Assembly: GCA_965247265.1 (NCBI GenBank)
Contig: OZ252002.1
Location: 372,001 to 436,000 of the forward strand
Length of the DNA stretch: 64,000 bases
Source: G965247265 sp965247265
GTDB lineage: Bacteria > Pseudomonadota > Gammaproteobacteria > UBA4575
Direction of reading: 5' to 3'
The notes under the pieces were generated by a model that was not told the origin of the DNA, made no database searches, and worked only from the letters and a program-made list of their open reading frames with translations. The first letter of the stretch is position 1. Each line of letters opens with the position of its first letter. This document shows positions 9,093 through 18,964 of the stretch, piece after piece. Both the position numbers and the translations under genes were made by a program.

Positions 9093-12000
9093 TTAATTAA
9101 ATAATATTTCTTTCCACGAGTGTCTACCCAATAAAGCCCCTATACCGCCACCATCATTAAGATCAGGGTTAACTAAAACACGGTCTATGCTTTTATCTGC
9201 TAATTGTGTAATGCGATAATCCCCAACAAATGTTGAATCACTGGGTGTGCTCTCAAATCGTGTTCCTACAATGATATTACTTATGCTATTGACCTCATTT
9301 AAATTGTCATCGGAATTAAACAGGCCATCAATATTGACGTCAAAAATAACATTTACCCCCGCACCGCCTGTTACCGGATCTACACTCATGCCAAACCCAC
9401 CTGGGGGTGGCGCACAGCTTGTGCCATCTTGTGGAATGACAGTATTGAAAAACAACTGATTGCTGCGTAATTGCAGATCGCGCACCTGCCTTTCTCCTGG
9501 AAATTGTATATCTGGCGCGCTGCCCCCCCGGTGGTGGGATATTAAAATCGATATACCAACCGCGCACTTGATTTGAACCTGTATTGTTATATTGCACGGT
9601 ATTATTCGTAACTGTTCTGACTTCTAAGACTGTATTCACGTCAATGGATGTTGTGAATACTTGCTCAACAAGTTCAGATGTTGTGCTGTTCATTTCAATG
9701 GGCAGATTAGCTCCGGTTAGATCGTCCCACAAACCATATAGTGATTGAATATCCGTGCTGCTTGCATCTCCTTTAGTAAAGTAACTACCAATCCCAACCA
9801 CAACAATAAATCCTGGCGCATCCGGATGCTCGATGACCGTAGGACGATTAGTAATAGGTTGGGGGATTGTTCTCGGAAAACCAGGTGCAAACTTTGCTTC
9901 AAATAAAACGTCTGTATTGCTGGTTGTATCCCACGTTGCAGAATTACTGTCGCTGATATCCGATACATATACATTGCCTTGTAAATCACCCGAGTAAAGT
10001 CGATCAACCGTGCCATTACCATCTACATCGATGCCTCTTAATGCAGAGATGCCATTCGGTGTGGTGCCATCTACGCTGGTGGATTTACCAATGCCCGTAT
10101 CGATTTTAATAAAGTCGCCGCTGCTCCAGCCATCAAATCCGTTTTCAATAAAGAGGATGTAAATGATTGCATTGCCATCTGTACTAGTACTATTAAAACC
10201 ATTTCCAAATATAGCCACCCATTTTTGATCACCCGATGATGCAGCATTACTCATGGCAATTAAGGGTCTACTAAATGTTAAACCAAGATCACTGTTTCCT
10301 ATCGTGCCATCATCTTCCTCAGTAAATTCCCACATCACTGTACTGGTATCAAAATTATTGGGATTAGTAATATCTAAGGCAAAGTATCCTTTACCCCCCG
10401 CACCTAAACCATTTGCCAAAACCGTGCGCCACTCTCGCGATGACGCCGAAGAACTTGGCAAAATATATGCATCGTTAATGGCGGGGGCAGCGTCAACATA
10501 AAATCGATGGCTATAGTCTGGGTAAGTATATTGCGCGATATCTTTTAATAGCACATTTGGAACGTATGCAAATTTTTCAACACCATCTGCAACCTTAAAC
10601 GCATGCAACATGCCATCATTGGCACCTACATAGACTAATTGTCACGATTGCGGTTTGCACTTCTAAATTCTGAATACGTATCCCCTGCAGTACTTGGAAA
10701 TGCGCCTCCAAATCTGCTCGCAAATGGGGGCTCGCCAACAAACACGGGAGATGAATGAACAATATCCCCCATTAATCCACCCGTCGCAATGTTATCAGCA
10801 GTCGTGCTAACAGGTGGTCTTATGCGCATTTCACCATCATCAAAGCTAATTCCCTCGTCATTTTTATTGCCACGCAAATAAGACACACGTGTTGATGAAA
10901 TTGCACTAGGTGGTACTACATTTGCTGGCATCGGTTGTTGCAGTTCATTAGCTTGGGTTGCAGTCAATCCATTGGTGGGTCCTAAATCAAAAATACGTCC
11001 GCCACGTGTTCCTGCTTCATCCGAATACGTTAAAATTAAGCGAGACCCTGTGGAAATATTTGTTAGTTCTGTTGCGGCGCTCCATTCAAAAATTGGATTG
11101 CCATTTACGTCTTGATTAAATGTGCCATTAGTATTCAAACGTTGAGCAGCAAGCTCGCCTGTGTTGCTCGCAAGGTTTGAAAAAGTTCTAAATATTAAAG
11201 TTTCTGCGGTTATATTTTGCGTATTAAATGCTACGGACGTTGTAGAGCTTTCATTTGTAGTAGCGCGATTAAAGACAGCTTGCACATCATTTTGCAGCTG
11301 GGTTGTATCTTTAGTTGTGAAATATTCTCCACGACCATTATAAGTGGCATGACGAAGGTCATCTGCAATGCCATCTAAAGATAAACTCGGATCAGGCCAA
11401 GTAAAGGCCGTGACAGGATCAGATGGATTTGCTGATATCTGACCTAATACTTGCAAACCCAATCCAATTACATTGGTCTCCAAATGTTGATGTAATTTAT
11501 CGCCAGCTTGTAAAAAAGGCATGCTCGGATCACGATTTAAATCAATATTTGTAACTGGGACATCATCAATTAATGTGTTTTGTAAATCTCTTTCATAATA
11601 ATTCATTGCAACATCTGCAAACGTATTACTAAAACTATCGGCAAATGCACCACCGTCAAAGTTTGTATTATTGTCTCCATCAGTATTGCCAACGGTAGGC
11701 GCCAACCCGTCATACGTGCTGTCTGTAATTACAATTGCGGCATTGCGCTGGCATGCCCCTGCAGGCGGTCCTACAACTGGACATGCCGCATCACCTGGGG
11801 ATGAATTTGTTGTGCTATTAAAAATATCTCCAGATAAACACTCAAAATATCTTCCTACTCGCACATAACTTGTTCTTAATGGAGAACCGCCAACTGAATT
11901 GGTTTGATAAATGACATCCAGCAAGGCTTTTTTGTCACCGGTGCTAGGATCTTGATTAAGCATTGCAACAGGTAGACCAATACCTGCATTTTGATTGATG

Positions 12001-12848
12001 GTGGAATAACCAATTCGTGCAGAATCATTATTTGCAACCAATGCGCCCGTTATTGACTTTGCCTCAAACTCACGACTGCGGTGGTAAGTAAACCAGTTGG
12101 CAAATTTTTGTTGCGTGGCTGCATCTTGATCGCGAATTAAAAATTCAGTCTGCTCACCATCTTCAAACAAGCCATTATTATTTGCGTCATTCCAAGTAAA
12201 GTATTTAAACCCAACGCCAACAATACGATCACCGTTAACATCTACACCTGACTTATGCGTAGTTAAATCAATAAAGTTTTGTGGGTTGTATGGATTGTCT
12301 GGCGCATTTTGAATATCTGCATCATCAAATGTGTTGCCATTAAAATCCGTACCAGACCAAGGTTGGTATGATTGATTTGAGTCAAAATAAAACGGGTTAA
12401 ACTGAACAGTGCGGAAACGCCACGCATCATCTGCAGCAACATAACAGTTTTCGCTGCCTGCCGTTGCGGGAATATCTGTATTCGTTGCAAATGCAACGGC
12501 ATACGCATAGCCACCAAATGCGCTTGAAATAGCCAAGCAGTTTGCATCGGCGCCATTATCACCTTGGTCTTCACGCTGCGTAATTTGGGTTGGCAAACCA
12601 GTGCCTTCTGGTTGTGGAGCGTTAAACTTGCCGCCATTAATTGCATCTTCAGTAAGCACTTCCCAATCCATGCTTGCTGAATCATTATTTAAAAATAAAA
12701 CATTGGGTGCAATTGATGGTGTTAGTTCAAGCGGCACATCTGAAATATCGAGGGGTGCTGAGCTTACACTCGATGACACTGCAAATAATATTACGTATAT
12801 ATATTTTTGCAGAAAATTATTGTTCGCATTTAATAAATCAAATTTCAC
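9093..12848 (-). pseudogene. pilY1: pilY1, operon B, two frameshifts
   Basis: A GTG at 12848 preceded by AAAGGA opens a signal peptide and the vWA-like region with NNDSASMD. The Asn-Gly-Arg-Gly box (DDLRHATYNGRGEYF) and the beta-propeller with calcium loop DVDGNGTVDRLYSGDLQGN follow. Two single-base lesions split it: a lost T near 10636-10640 (between RNRDN and VYVGANDGMLHAF) and an extra G in a G7 run on the minus strand (C7 at 9523-9529), after which RDLQLRSNQLF continues in another frame. Everything else reads as good PilY1. If the G tract is variable the C-terminus could be phase-variable, but the second lesion would still inactivate the gene. Confidence 0.87.
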
Positions 12849-12861
12849 CAGGTTATTCCTT

Positions 12862-13395
12862 TTACCAATCCGATCCATACACAGACTGCAAAACTACAGC
12901 TGTGTTGTCGCTTCCTCCTGTTCCTCTCGAAGTAAGACGAAATAATTGAACGGTCTTGCTCACCTCACCTTCACCATAGTTTTCCAATAAAACTTTGGGT
13001 GCAACTTGTGTTTCTGCGATCCGTTGAATAACAAACCGCGGTGGTGTGCTGACATTAGTTGGATTGAATCCTGTATACGTTCGCGAATCAGTGTTAATCC
13101 AATTTATTGCAGACCAAATCATATCGTACGTATTGTCGTAGAGACCGTCTGAACCATCATTATCAAATAAATTTAATGTTAGTGTTCCTGAGTCTAAAAG
13201 CGCTTCTCCAGCTTTTAATGCAGCTTCTGCTGCTTGAAAAGCCACGACATTGTCACGCGTATTCCCCGCCATGCGTTCTTCTAGTGTTGCGCTTTGCATT
13301 CCCGTTATTGCTATAACAGACATAATTAACAACATAATTAAACCTACAAATAATACGGCACCTGTTTGAAATGCAGCCTTGTATTGATGCTTCAT
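12862..13395 (-). CDS. pilX: Minor pilin PilX, operon B
   Basis: 177 aa with leader ending G12 (AFQTG/AVLFVG), a hydrophobic helix and the PilX signature ATLEERMAGNTRDNVVAFQAAEAAL. The C-terminal SRGTGGSDNTAVVLQSVYG closely matches the operon A copy (ARGTGTSDNAVVILQSTFG). It sits 2 bp after pilW and just before pilY1. The protein is intact. Confidence 0.88.
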   Translation of the reverse strand: MKHQYKAAFQTGAVLFVGLIMLLIMSVIAITGMQSATLEERMAGNTRDNVVAFQAAEAALKAGEALLDSGTLTLNLFDNDGSDGLYDNTYDMIWSAINWINTDSRTYTGFNPTNVSTPPRFVIQRIAETQVAPKVLLENYGEGEVSKTVQLFRLTSRGTGGSDNTAVVLQSVYGSDW

Positions 13396-13397
13396 TA

Positions 13398-14465
13398 TTA
13401 ATTCACCGCAATTCTGTTTCGTAAATTAATTGTTGTGTTAACGACATAGCGAAGTTTTTGATCTGCGGGGTGAGATGGTGTTGTTGAATAAGATATTTTG
13501 GTGCCTGCAACACTATAGACATCTGTATCAATTTGAGTTGCAACTTCTTCACCTGTCGACAATAGCAAGCCAAGTCGTACTGTGATAACACTAGACCATT
13601 CTGCTGCGGCAACATCATTCGCTGCAACAAATCGATCTGTTATTTGGTCGTTGTCGATGTCAATTCCATACAATATTTGCATCGATTCAACACCTTCTAA
13701 TAACTCTTCCTCATCCATGACCGCGGTCTCAATCCCACCGGTTAAGCGTACTTGTAATGACCGTCTTCTCAACGAGTTTATATTAGGATTGTTACTGCTG
13801 GGCGCAACGTAATAAATAACGGGTCGATATGGTGTAATTTGTGCATCTTCACCATAAATTCCCACATCTGTTGTTAAGTTCCCTGGTGCAATTCCACTAT
13901 TTGACCCATATTCAAGTGTTTCTAAGCTACTCGAGCTCGCAGATATTTGAAAAATTGATGATTGGCGAGGATCACAGATTACAGCAATTTCACCTTGATC
14001 GAATTCATTCGCAGGAAAAGGATTGTTTAAGGTAAGCTTGTTTGAGCTATCTTCATGAATTGCAATGCTTGCTGCATAAATTCCGCCTTTTAAAAGGGCA
14101 ATTGCATCTGTCCCCGCAGCCACATCGCTGCTAATTTCTGTTGGAAAAGCACTTACGCCGCCTTCATATCCTCGTATTCCAAAATTAAAAAAATCTAAAT
14201 ACCAATCCGTGTTGCCATTTATGACATTAGACGTATCAGTCGTATAGCGACATGGCATATATCCTGCCATACGTATATCACGCGACATAAATTCCAAACT
14301 AAATCGCAAACTTTCTTGTAAACGAGATAGATTTTCATTAATTCGGTATGTTTGTTTACTACTTAAATACATTGCTGTCACGCCACCCGCTAAAAACAAA
14401 CCAAGTAACAAAGCAACCATTAGCTCAACTAATGAAAAACCAAATTGATGCGTTTTGTACTTCAT
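13398..14465 (-). CDS. pilW: Minor pilin PilW, operon B
   Basis: 355 aa. Leader MKYKTHQFG with cleavage G9/F10 and Glu5, then INENLSRLQESLRFSLEFMSRDIRMAGYMPC, which is the PilW N-terminal block, and a domain ending INLRNRIAVN. The start overlaps the pilV stop by 4 bp, as in operon A, so the duplicated operons keep the same coupling. It is intact although the upstream pilV carries a stop. Confidence 0.89.
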   Translation of the reverse strand: MKYKTHQFGFSLVELMVALLLGLFLAGGVTAMYLSSKQTYRINENLSRLQESLRFSLEFMSRDIRMAGYMPCRYTTDTSNVINGNTDWYLDFFNFGIRGYEGGVSAFPTEISSDVAAGTDAIALLKGGIYAASIAIHEDSSNKLTLNNPFPANEFDQGEIAVICDPRQSSIFQISASSSSLETLEYGSNSGIAPGNLTTDVGIYGEDAQITPYRPVIYYVAPSSNNPNINSLRRRSLQVRLTGGIETAVMDEEELLEGVESMQILYGIDIDNDQITDRFVAANDVAAAEWSSVITVRLGLLLSTGEEVATQIDTDVYSVAGTKISYSTTPSHPADQKLRYVVNTTINLRNRIAVN

Positions 14466-14962
14466 AATTCTGTCACGATTGACACAGTTTCAGTATTACC
14501 GCGACCCAGCCACTGCACACTGACAGTTAGCTGCCCTCCACTGCGTGTTACTGTTCCATCGCCATTTGGAAGTATTGGCGTCATATCAAGTGGCGCATTG
14601 CAGACTGCATTGCCTTGATAAGAACCAAGTGCACACTTCCACTGCGTGACTTCAAATACTGCTAACTGATTCGGCGAACAAGTCGCTGTGCTAGATTGGC
14701 AATTGGTCACACTGCCTGCTATTGACGAAAGTGTTGTATCGTAGCTACCGGATAATGCTTCAGATCGATTCGCATTGAGTTTATCAATCAGTTCATATGC
14801 AAAAAACGTTGCTTAAGTTCGTAGATACGCATCGTAATTGCTTGTTAAGCTAAACACTTGCATGCCGGCCATCCCTAGCAATCCAATCGATAAAACCAAA
14901 AGCGCTACTAAAATTTCCATTAAAGTAAAGCCTTGGTTAAATTTACATTTAATTACATCCAT
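14462..14962 (-). pseudogene. pilV: pilV, operon B, interrupted by an in-frame stop
   Basis: From the ATG at 14962 the gene reads MDVIKCKFNQG/FTLMEIL, a normal prepilin leader with Glu5. It continues to NYDAYLRT and then a TAA at 14813-14815, where the paralog at 6645-7157 has a glutamine codon (AYLRTQATFLAY). The frame then continues undisturbed through ATFFAYELIDKLNANRSEALSG to the stop at 14462. A single CAA-to-TAA transition explains it. The remainder is otherwise well preserved, so the loss is probably recent. Confidence 0.85.
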
Positions 14963-14977
14963 TTTGAATTCAATTTA

Positions 14978-15538
14978 TTAACAGTTTGTTATTGGTGTGC
15001 CACTTGCATCAAATGGCGTGCCATCAGGCGCATATGCAGTTACACGCGCTCTACCATTCATATCTAGAATAATCACTTTAGCTTTTGTAGTGTCGTTTTG
15101 TTTGCAAAGGATGAAATTTCCACCTCTATTTGCTCTTCCATTTGCTTGGTACGACACATCATTTGCGCCTAATGTTAAATTAGGGTTAACCGTGAAAACT
15201 GCGGGTAAGGCTTCGTATACCTGGATGAGTTGTTCATCAGGACTATTTAAAATTCCATCATCATTATCATCTACAAATACCATCCAGCCTTGTTCATAAC
15301 TTCCTGCTACACAGGTTGCGCCATCCGTACTATCACAAATTTTTACACGTTGGTTTCTTTTAATAGCTTCGCTTCGAGCAAGATTTAATGTGGAAACAAG
15401 CTTATTAGTATTAGCAGTAATTTGATTGCGTTCAATAACACGTCCAAAACTCGGAACGCCAAGTGAGAGAACAATAGCGGCAACAGCTATTGCTATTAGA
15501 AGCTCAATAAGTGTAAAGCCATTATGAATATGCATCAC
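14978..15538 (-). CDS. fimT: FimT/FimU-type minor pilin (GspH family), operon B
   Basis: 186 aa. Leader MMHIHNG with cleavage G7/F8 and Glu5, then the GspH-domain pattern NKLVSTLNLARSEAIKRNQRVKICDS, YEQGWMVFVDDNDDG and FILCKQNDTTKAKVIILDMNGRARV. First gene of the upstream operon and paralog of 7159-7743. It ends 15 bp before the pilV start and is intact. Confidence 0.88.
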   Translation of the reverse strand: MMHIHNGFTLIELLIAIAVAAIVLSLGVPSFGRVIERNQITANTNKLVSTLNLARSEAIKRNQRVKICDSTDGATCVAGSYEQGWMVFVDDNDDGILNSPDEQLIQVYEALPAVFTVNPNLTLGANDVSYQANGRANRGGNFILCKQNDTTKAKVIILDMNGRARVTAYAPDGTPFDASGTPITNC

Positions 15539-15581
15539 CCACCTACATTTAGTGATGCGACAACCCGACGTGAAATAGACA

Positions 15582-15678
15582 TGGTCTAAAAATTCAGACC
15601 AACCCTTGTCTCATTCTCAGTTGCTCTAACAATCAAGAGCAAGTTCCTTCCCGAAGTTCTCGTCGCGATATATCGCGA
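15582..15678 (-). promoter_or_regulatory. Hairpin-rich leader and 16-bp palindrome upstream of fimT operon B
   Basis: Three inverted repeats stand in a row upstream of fimT: TGGTCT/AGACCA (15582-15601, 6-bp stem), TTGCTCT/AGAGCAA (15621-15642, 7-bp stem) and the perfect palindrome TCGCGATATATCGCGA (15663-15678). The last could be a dimeric regulator site and the first two could be RNA hairpins in the leader. Operon A lacks these elements, so the two copies are probably regulated differently. No known riboswitch class is recognised. Confidence 0.4.
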
Positions 15679-15934
15679 TCTATTAATTTTGTATTTAATT
15701 ACCGAAGCGTAACGCTTACTACTCTTATATTGTATTAGGTTCGTAAAGTAATTTCTTGTTCCAAAACAAAATAAATTACAAATCTATGGCATTGCGCGAT
15801 AGTAAGATTTTTAGATCAATTTGAAATAACCCATTGCTGTGCTTTAAAAAAATTGAAGAATTAAAGCGATATACCGCAATATTAAAGGGCTTATTGGCGA
15901 AGAATTAATCGCAAGATTTTAAAATGATACCCCC
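15679..15934. other. Non-coding stretch upstream of the fimT operon B leader
   Basis: AT-rich sequence without a reading frame I would defend. Any promoter for operon B should lie here, but I cannot point to convincing boxes. Confidence 0.3.
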
Positions 15935-15991
15935 AAATAAAAAACCCACGGCTTCCCAGCCATGGGTCTTAAAGTCTGCTTCCCTGTAGAC
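15935..15991 (-). terminator. Rho-independent terminator(s) after yajL
   Basis: On the minus strand a 9-bp stem (ACCCATGGC / GCCGTGGGT, one G-U pair, arms 15959-15967 and 15944-15952) is followed by TTTTTTATTT, the classical intrinsic terminator form. A second hairpin (AAGTCT/AGACTT, 15970-15991) lies just before it in the direction of transcription. It should end the ctpA-yibQ-yajL transcript and insulate the pilin operons. Confidence 0.8.
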
Positions 15992-16111
15992 TTATACGTG
16001 TATATCTTATTTGTCTTTTCGCTATAAATTAGTGAAGTTGCTCACGCAACTTTAATGGCTCATCACCATGCATCGAGAAAAGAATACCAATTATTTTAAA
16101 ACAAGGTTGTG

Positions 16112-16666
16112 TTAAGAAGGTCTTTGAAGTGCTGCCTCAACTTTATCGCGTTTTTCACTTCCAACCAAGCAAGTAATAATTTCTAAAGCAAATTCCATTG
16201 CAGTTCCTGGTCCACGAGATGTAATTATGTTCCCATCTCGTTGCACTACAGCATTAGTAACATTTGTATTTTCCAGATCAAGTGCTTCTAACACTCCTGG
16301 GTAGGCAGTTGCCATTTTATTATCAAGAAGACCTGCGCTCGCTAAAACTTTTGGGGCGGCACAAATTGCGCCAATTGGTTTGCCACGGTTTGTGGTTTGT
16401 TCCAGAATTTGATGGATGCGACGATCTTCGTTCAAATTATCAGCGCCCGGTAAACCCCCTGGTAAAACCACCATATCAAACTCAACATCCAACACTTGAT
16501 CTAAAGTAGTATCTGCGATTAGCTTTGTGCCACGCGATGCTGTTATGGGATGTTCATCCAAACTCGCTGTAACAACTCTAATATCCGCTCTTCGCAACAA
16601 GTCGATAATGGTTATCGCTTCTAATTCTTCACACCCTTGTGCGAGAGGGACGAGTACTTTTGCCAT
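16112..16666 (-). CDS. yajL: DJ-1/PfpI family protein, YajL type
   Basis: 184 aa, the full length of bacterial YajL/DJ-1. N-terminal GCEELEA (Glu near residue 14), PGGLPGADNL loop, and the nucleophile-elbow cysteine C102 in GAICAAP with STRGPGTAM-like end (TSRGPGTAMEFAL). The family acts in oxidative and carbonyl stress and is reported as a protein/nucleotide deglycase or chaperone; the exact activity is debated. The start overlaps the end of the yibQ remnant by 46 bp, and a strong terminator follows. Cytosolic. Confidence 0.88.
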   Translation of the reverse strand: MAKVLVPLAQGCEELEAITIIDLLRRADIRVVTASLDEHPITASRGTKLIADTTLDQVLDVEFDMVVLPGGLPGADNLNEDRRIHQILEQTTNRGKPIGAICAAPKVLASAGLLDNKMATAYPGVLEALDLENTNVTNAVVQRDGNIITSRGPGTAMEFALEIITCLVGSEKRDKVEAALQRPS

Positions 16667-17416
16667 TGTTTTGTTTTAGCAATTTTTATTAATTTACTAA
16701 CTGTAACCAATTGTATACCTTGTCCGCCTAGTTTTGTAAGTTCCTGATTAAGTACCGTTATAGTTTCATTATAAGGATGTTCTATTGCCAAGGCGTACCC
16801 TTTCTGTTTAGCAATATTTAGCAGCTGCCTAATTTGCTTTCTTACATGCTCTTTACTTTTGCCCGTCGAATCAAGAAAAACATCTCGTGTTAATGTTGGT
16901 ATGTGGTATTCACTTGCCACTAAGCCTGCCACTGAATTTGATGTCGTTTTACTATCGACAAAGTAAAGATAATCATCACAATTCGCAATGATCTTCATTA
17001 ACAAATCCATTTGATTCTTATCGCGAGTTAATAAACTTCCCATATGATTATTAACACCACTTGCATATGGAATTGAATCAATACTCAAATTTACTGTATG
17101 TTCAAACTCATCTTTACCTATATCACTCTTCAGTGCACCTTCCCCAAGTTTCTGTGATTTAGTTGCTTGCATTGGTAAATGCACAATGACTTCTTTACCG
17201 TTTTGATAAGCGATTTTGCGAGCTCTATTGAGTAAGGTCTTGCAGGAAGAATAGAGCATGTCAATGGCCAATGAGAATTAACAACTCGCTCGCCTGCTTT
17301 TAGACTATTACCGATATCATCAATGATGATAGCGATGGCAGGTGATTCTGCACATAAAAATGTATGGGTGTTAAAAAAAATATACCGGCTAGTACAAGCT
17401 TTGATATTCGCGTCAT
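16621..17416 (-). pseudogene. yibQ: yibQ, divergent polysaccharide deacetylase family 2, two frameshifts
   Basis: The ATG at 17416, 12 bp after ctpA, begins a signal-peptide-like sequence (MTRISKLVLAGIFF). In a T8 run (A8 at 17373-17380) the frame is lost; one extra T would lead into CAESPAIAIIIDDIGNSLKAGE, the family's IDD motif. A second loss near 17213-17217 (A4, needing A5) leads back into KIAYQNGKEVIVHLPMQ and the intact remainder with GVNNHMGSLLT and IEHPYNETI. The location beside envC/ctpA matches the usual gammaproteobacterial order. Both lesions are homopolymer indels, so re-sequencing is decisive. Confidence 0.8.
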
Positions 17417-17428
17417 ATAAATAGTTAT

Positions 17429-18742
17429 TTATGTAGTCGCTTTATTAGTATGTGGCAAATCTTTTAATATTTTTAGTGCTTCCTCAAGCGCATAATCTGT
17501 AGTGTCATCATCATCGGGCTTTGGAATTGTAACAACAGACTTGGGCTGTCTTGAGAGGTTACTTACACCCTCATTCTCGAGATGTCCGGCTAGATCTGCT
17601 TCACTTACACTAAATGCGTTTTCGCCATCTTCATTTTCTTCTTGCAATAAAATATCAGGAACAATTCCTTCACTTTGGATTGATCTTCCTAATGGAGTGT
17701 AATAGCGGGCAGTTGTTAATTTTAGTGCTGTATTATCATTCAGTGGCAAAATAGTTTGCACAGAACCTTTCCCAAATGAAGTAGTACCTAAGATTGTTGC
17801 GCGTTGATGATCTTGCATAGCACCTGCAACAATTTCAGATGCAGATGCAGAACCTTGATTAATTAATACAACAAGTGGTGCGCCGTCTAATGTGTCGCCT
17901 GTGCTTGCTGCATACTTTAATTCTGAATCTTCTACACGCCCTTCGGTATATACAATTAAAGCGTTATCTTTTAAAAATACATCAGATACACCGACAGCGC
18001 CTATTAAAACACCTCCAGGATTGTTTCTTAAGTCCAGCACTAAACCTTGTAATTCGCCTTTGTTTTTATTTTCTAAACTGTCAATTGCATCAATTAAGCC
18101 ACGCGTTGTTTTCGATTGGAAATTTGAAATGCGGACATAACCATAACCAGGCTCAAGAATTCGGCTTCTTACACTGCGAACTCGTATAACGTCTCGCGTG
18201 ATGGTAATAACGATCGGTACCTCTTCACCCTTGCGCACAATTGTTAATTTTATTTTCGATCCTTTCTTACCTCGCATAAGTTTGACAGCTTCTTCTAAGG
18301 TCAAACCTTTTACTTGCGTGTTATCTAATTTAATAATTATATCGCCCGCCTCTACACCGGCTCTTTGTGCGGGTGTATCATCAATGGGTGCAATAACTTT
18401 TACAAAGCCATATTCCATCCCTACTTCTATCCCGAGGCCCCCAAATTCACCTGAAGTGCCTATTTGCAATTCTCGAAATTGTACTTCGTCTAAATAAGAT
18501 GAGTGTGGGTCAAGACCAGATAACATTCCGCGTATTGCGTTTTGCAACAGCTCACTGTCATCAACCTCTGTAACGTAATCTTGTTTGATGCGTGCATACA
18601 CATCTGTAAAGGTGCGCAAGTCATCAAGCGGTAATGCAGCCGTTTGCTGTTTTCCAGCCCACCCATTATGAGCAAGGGATACTGTTAGGGCAAAAACTAA
18701 ACCCCATACCAGCCCGAGACTCATTGAACGTCTAAATTTCAT
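17429..18742 (-). CDS. ctpA: C-terminal processing peptidase (S41 family)
   Basis: 437 aa from the ATG at 18742, preferred over 18754 because GGGAG lies 5 bp upstream. Signal peptide, then a PDZ domain (numbered from 18754: about 100-180, GGLGIEV) and the S41 catalytic core with serine S304 in GSASASEI and lysine K329 in FGKGSVQ. It is a periplasmic tail-specific protease, often processing cell-wall hydrolases or photosystem/lipoprotein substrates. It is transcribed after envC and before yibQ, consistent with a role in peptidoglycan turnover. No defects seen. Confidence 0.93.
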   Translation of the reverse strand: MKFRRSMSLGLVWGLVFALTVSLAHNGWAGKQQTAALPLDDLRTFTDVYARIKQDYVTEVDDSELLQNAIRGMLSGLDPHSSYLDEVQFRELQIGTSGEFGGLGIEVGMEYGFVKVIAPIDDTPAQRAGVEAGDIIIKLDNTQVKGLTLEEAVKLMRGKKGSKIKLTIVRKGEEVPIVITITRDVIRVRSVRSRILEPGYGYVRISNFQSKTTRGLIDAIDSLENKNKGELQGLVLDLRNNPGGVLIGAVGVSDVFLKDNALIVYTEGRVEDSELKYAASTGDTLDGAPLVVLINQGSASASEIVAGAMQDHQRATILGTTSFGKGSVQTILPLNDNTALKLTTARYYTPLGRSIQSEGIVPDILLQEENEDGENAFSVSEADLAGHLENEGVSNLSRQPKSVVTIPKPDDDDTTDYALEEALKILKDLPHTNKATT

Positions 18743-18964
18743 TACCACTCCCATTGATGTTGGATTTTCATCTAATTATGGCCTCAATACAAAAGCAAAA
18801 ATTGTACGCTACGTATCGCTTATACCCAATAGGGCTGCAGCAGGTTCAAAAGGTTCCAATTACCAGTTACAGCCACACAGATCATCCCGCTTTTAATTAC
18901 TATATGAGGCTTTTAGCCCATACCCCGGTTCTGATGGCCGACAACTGGCAATATTCTATACAAT

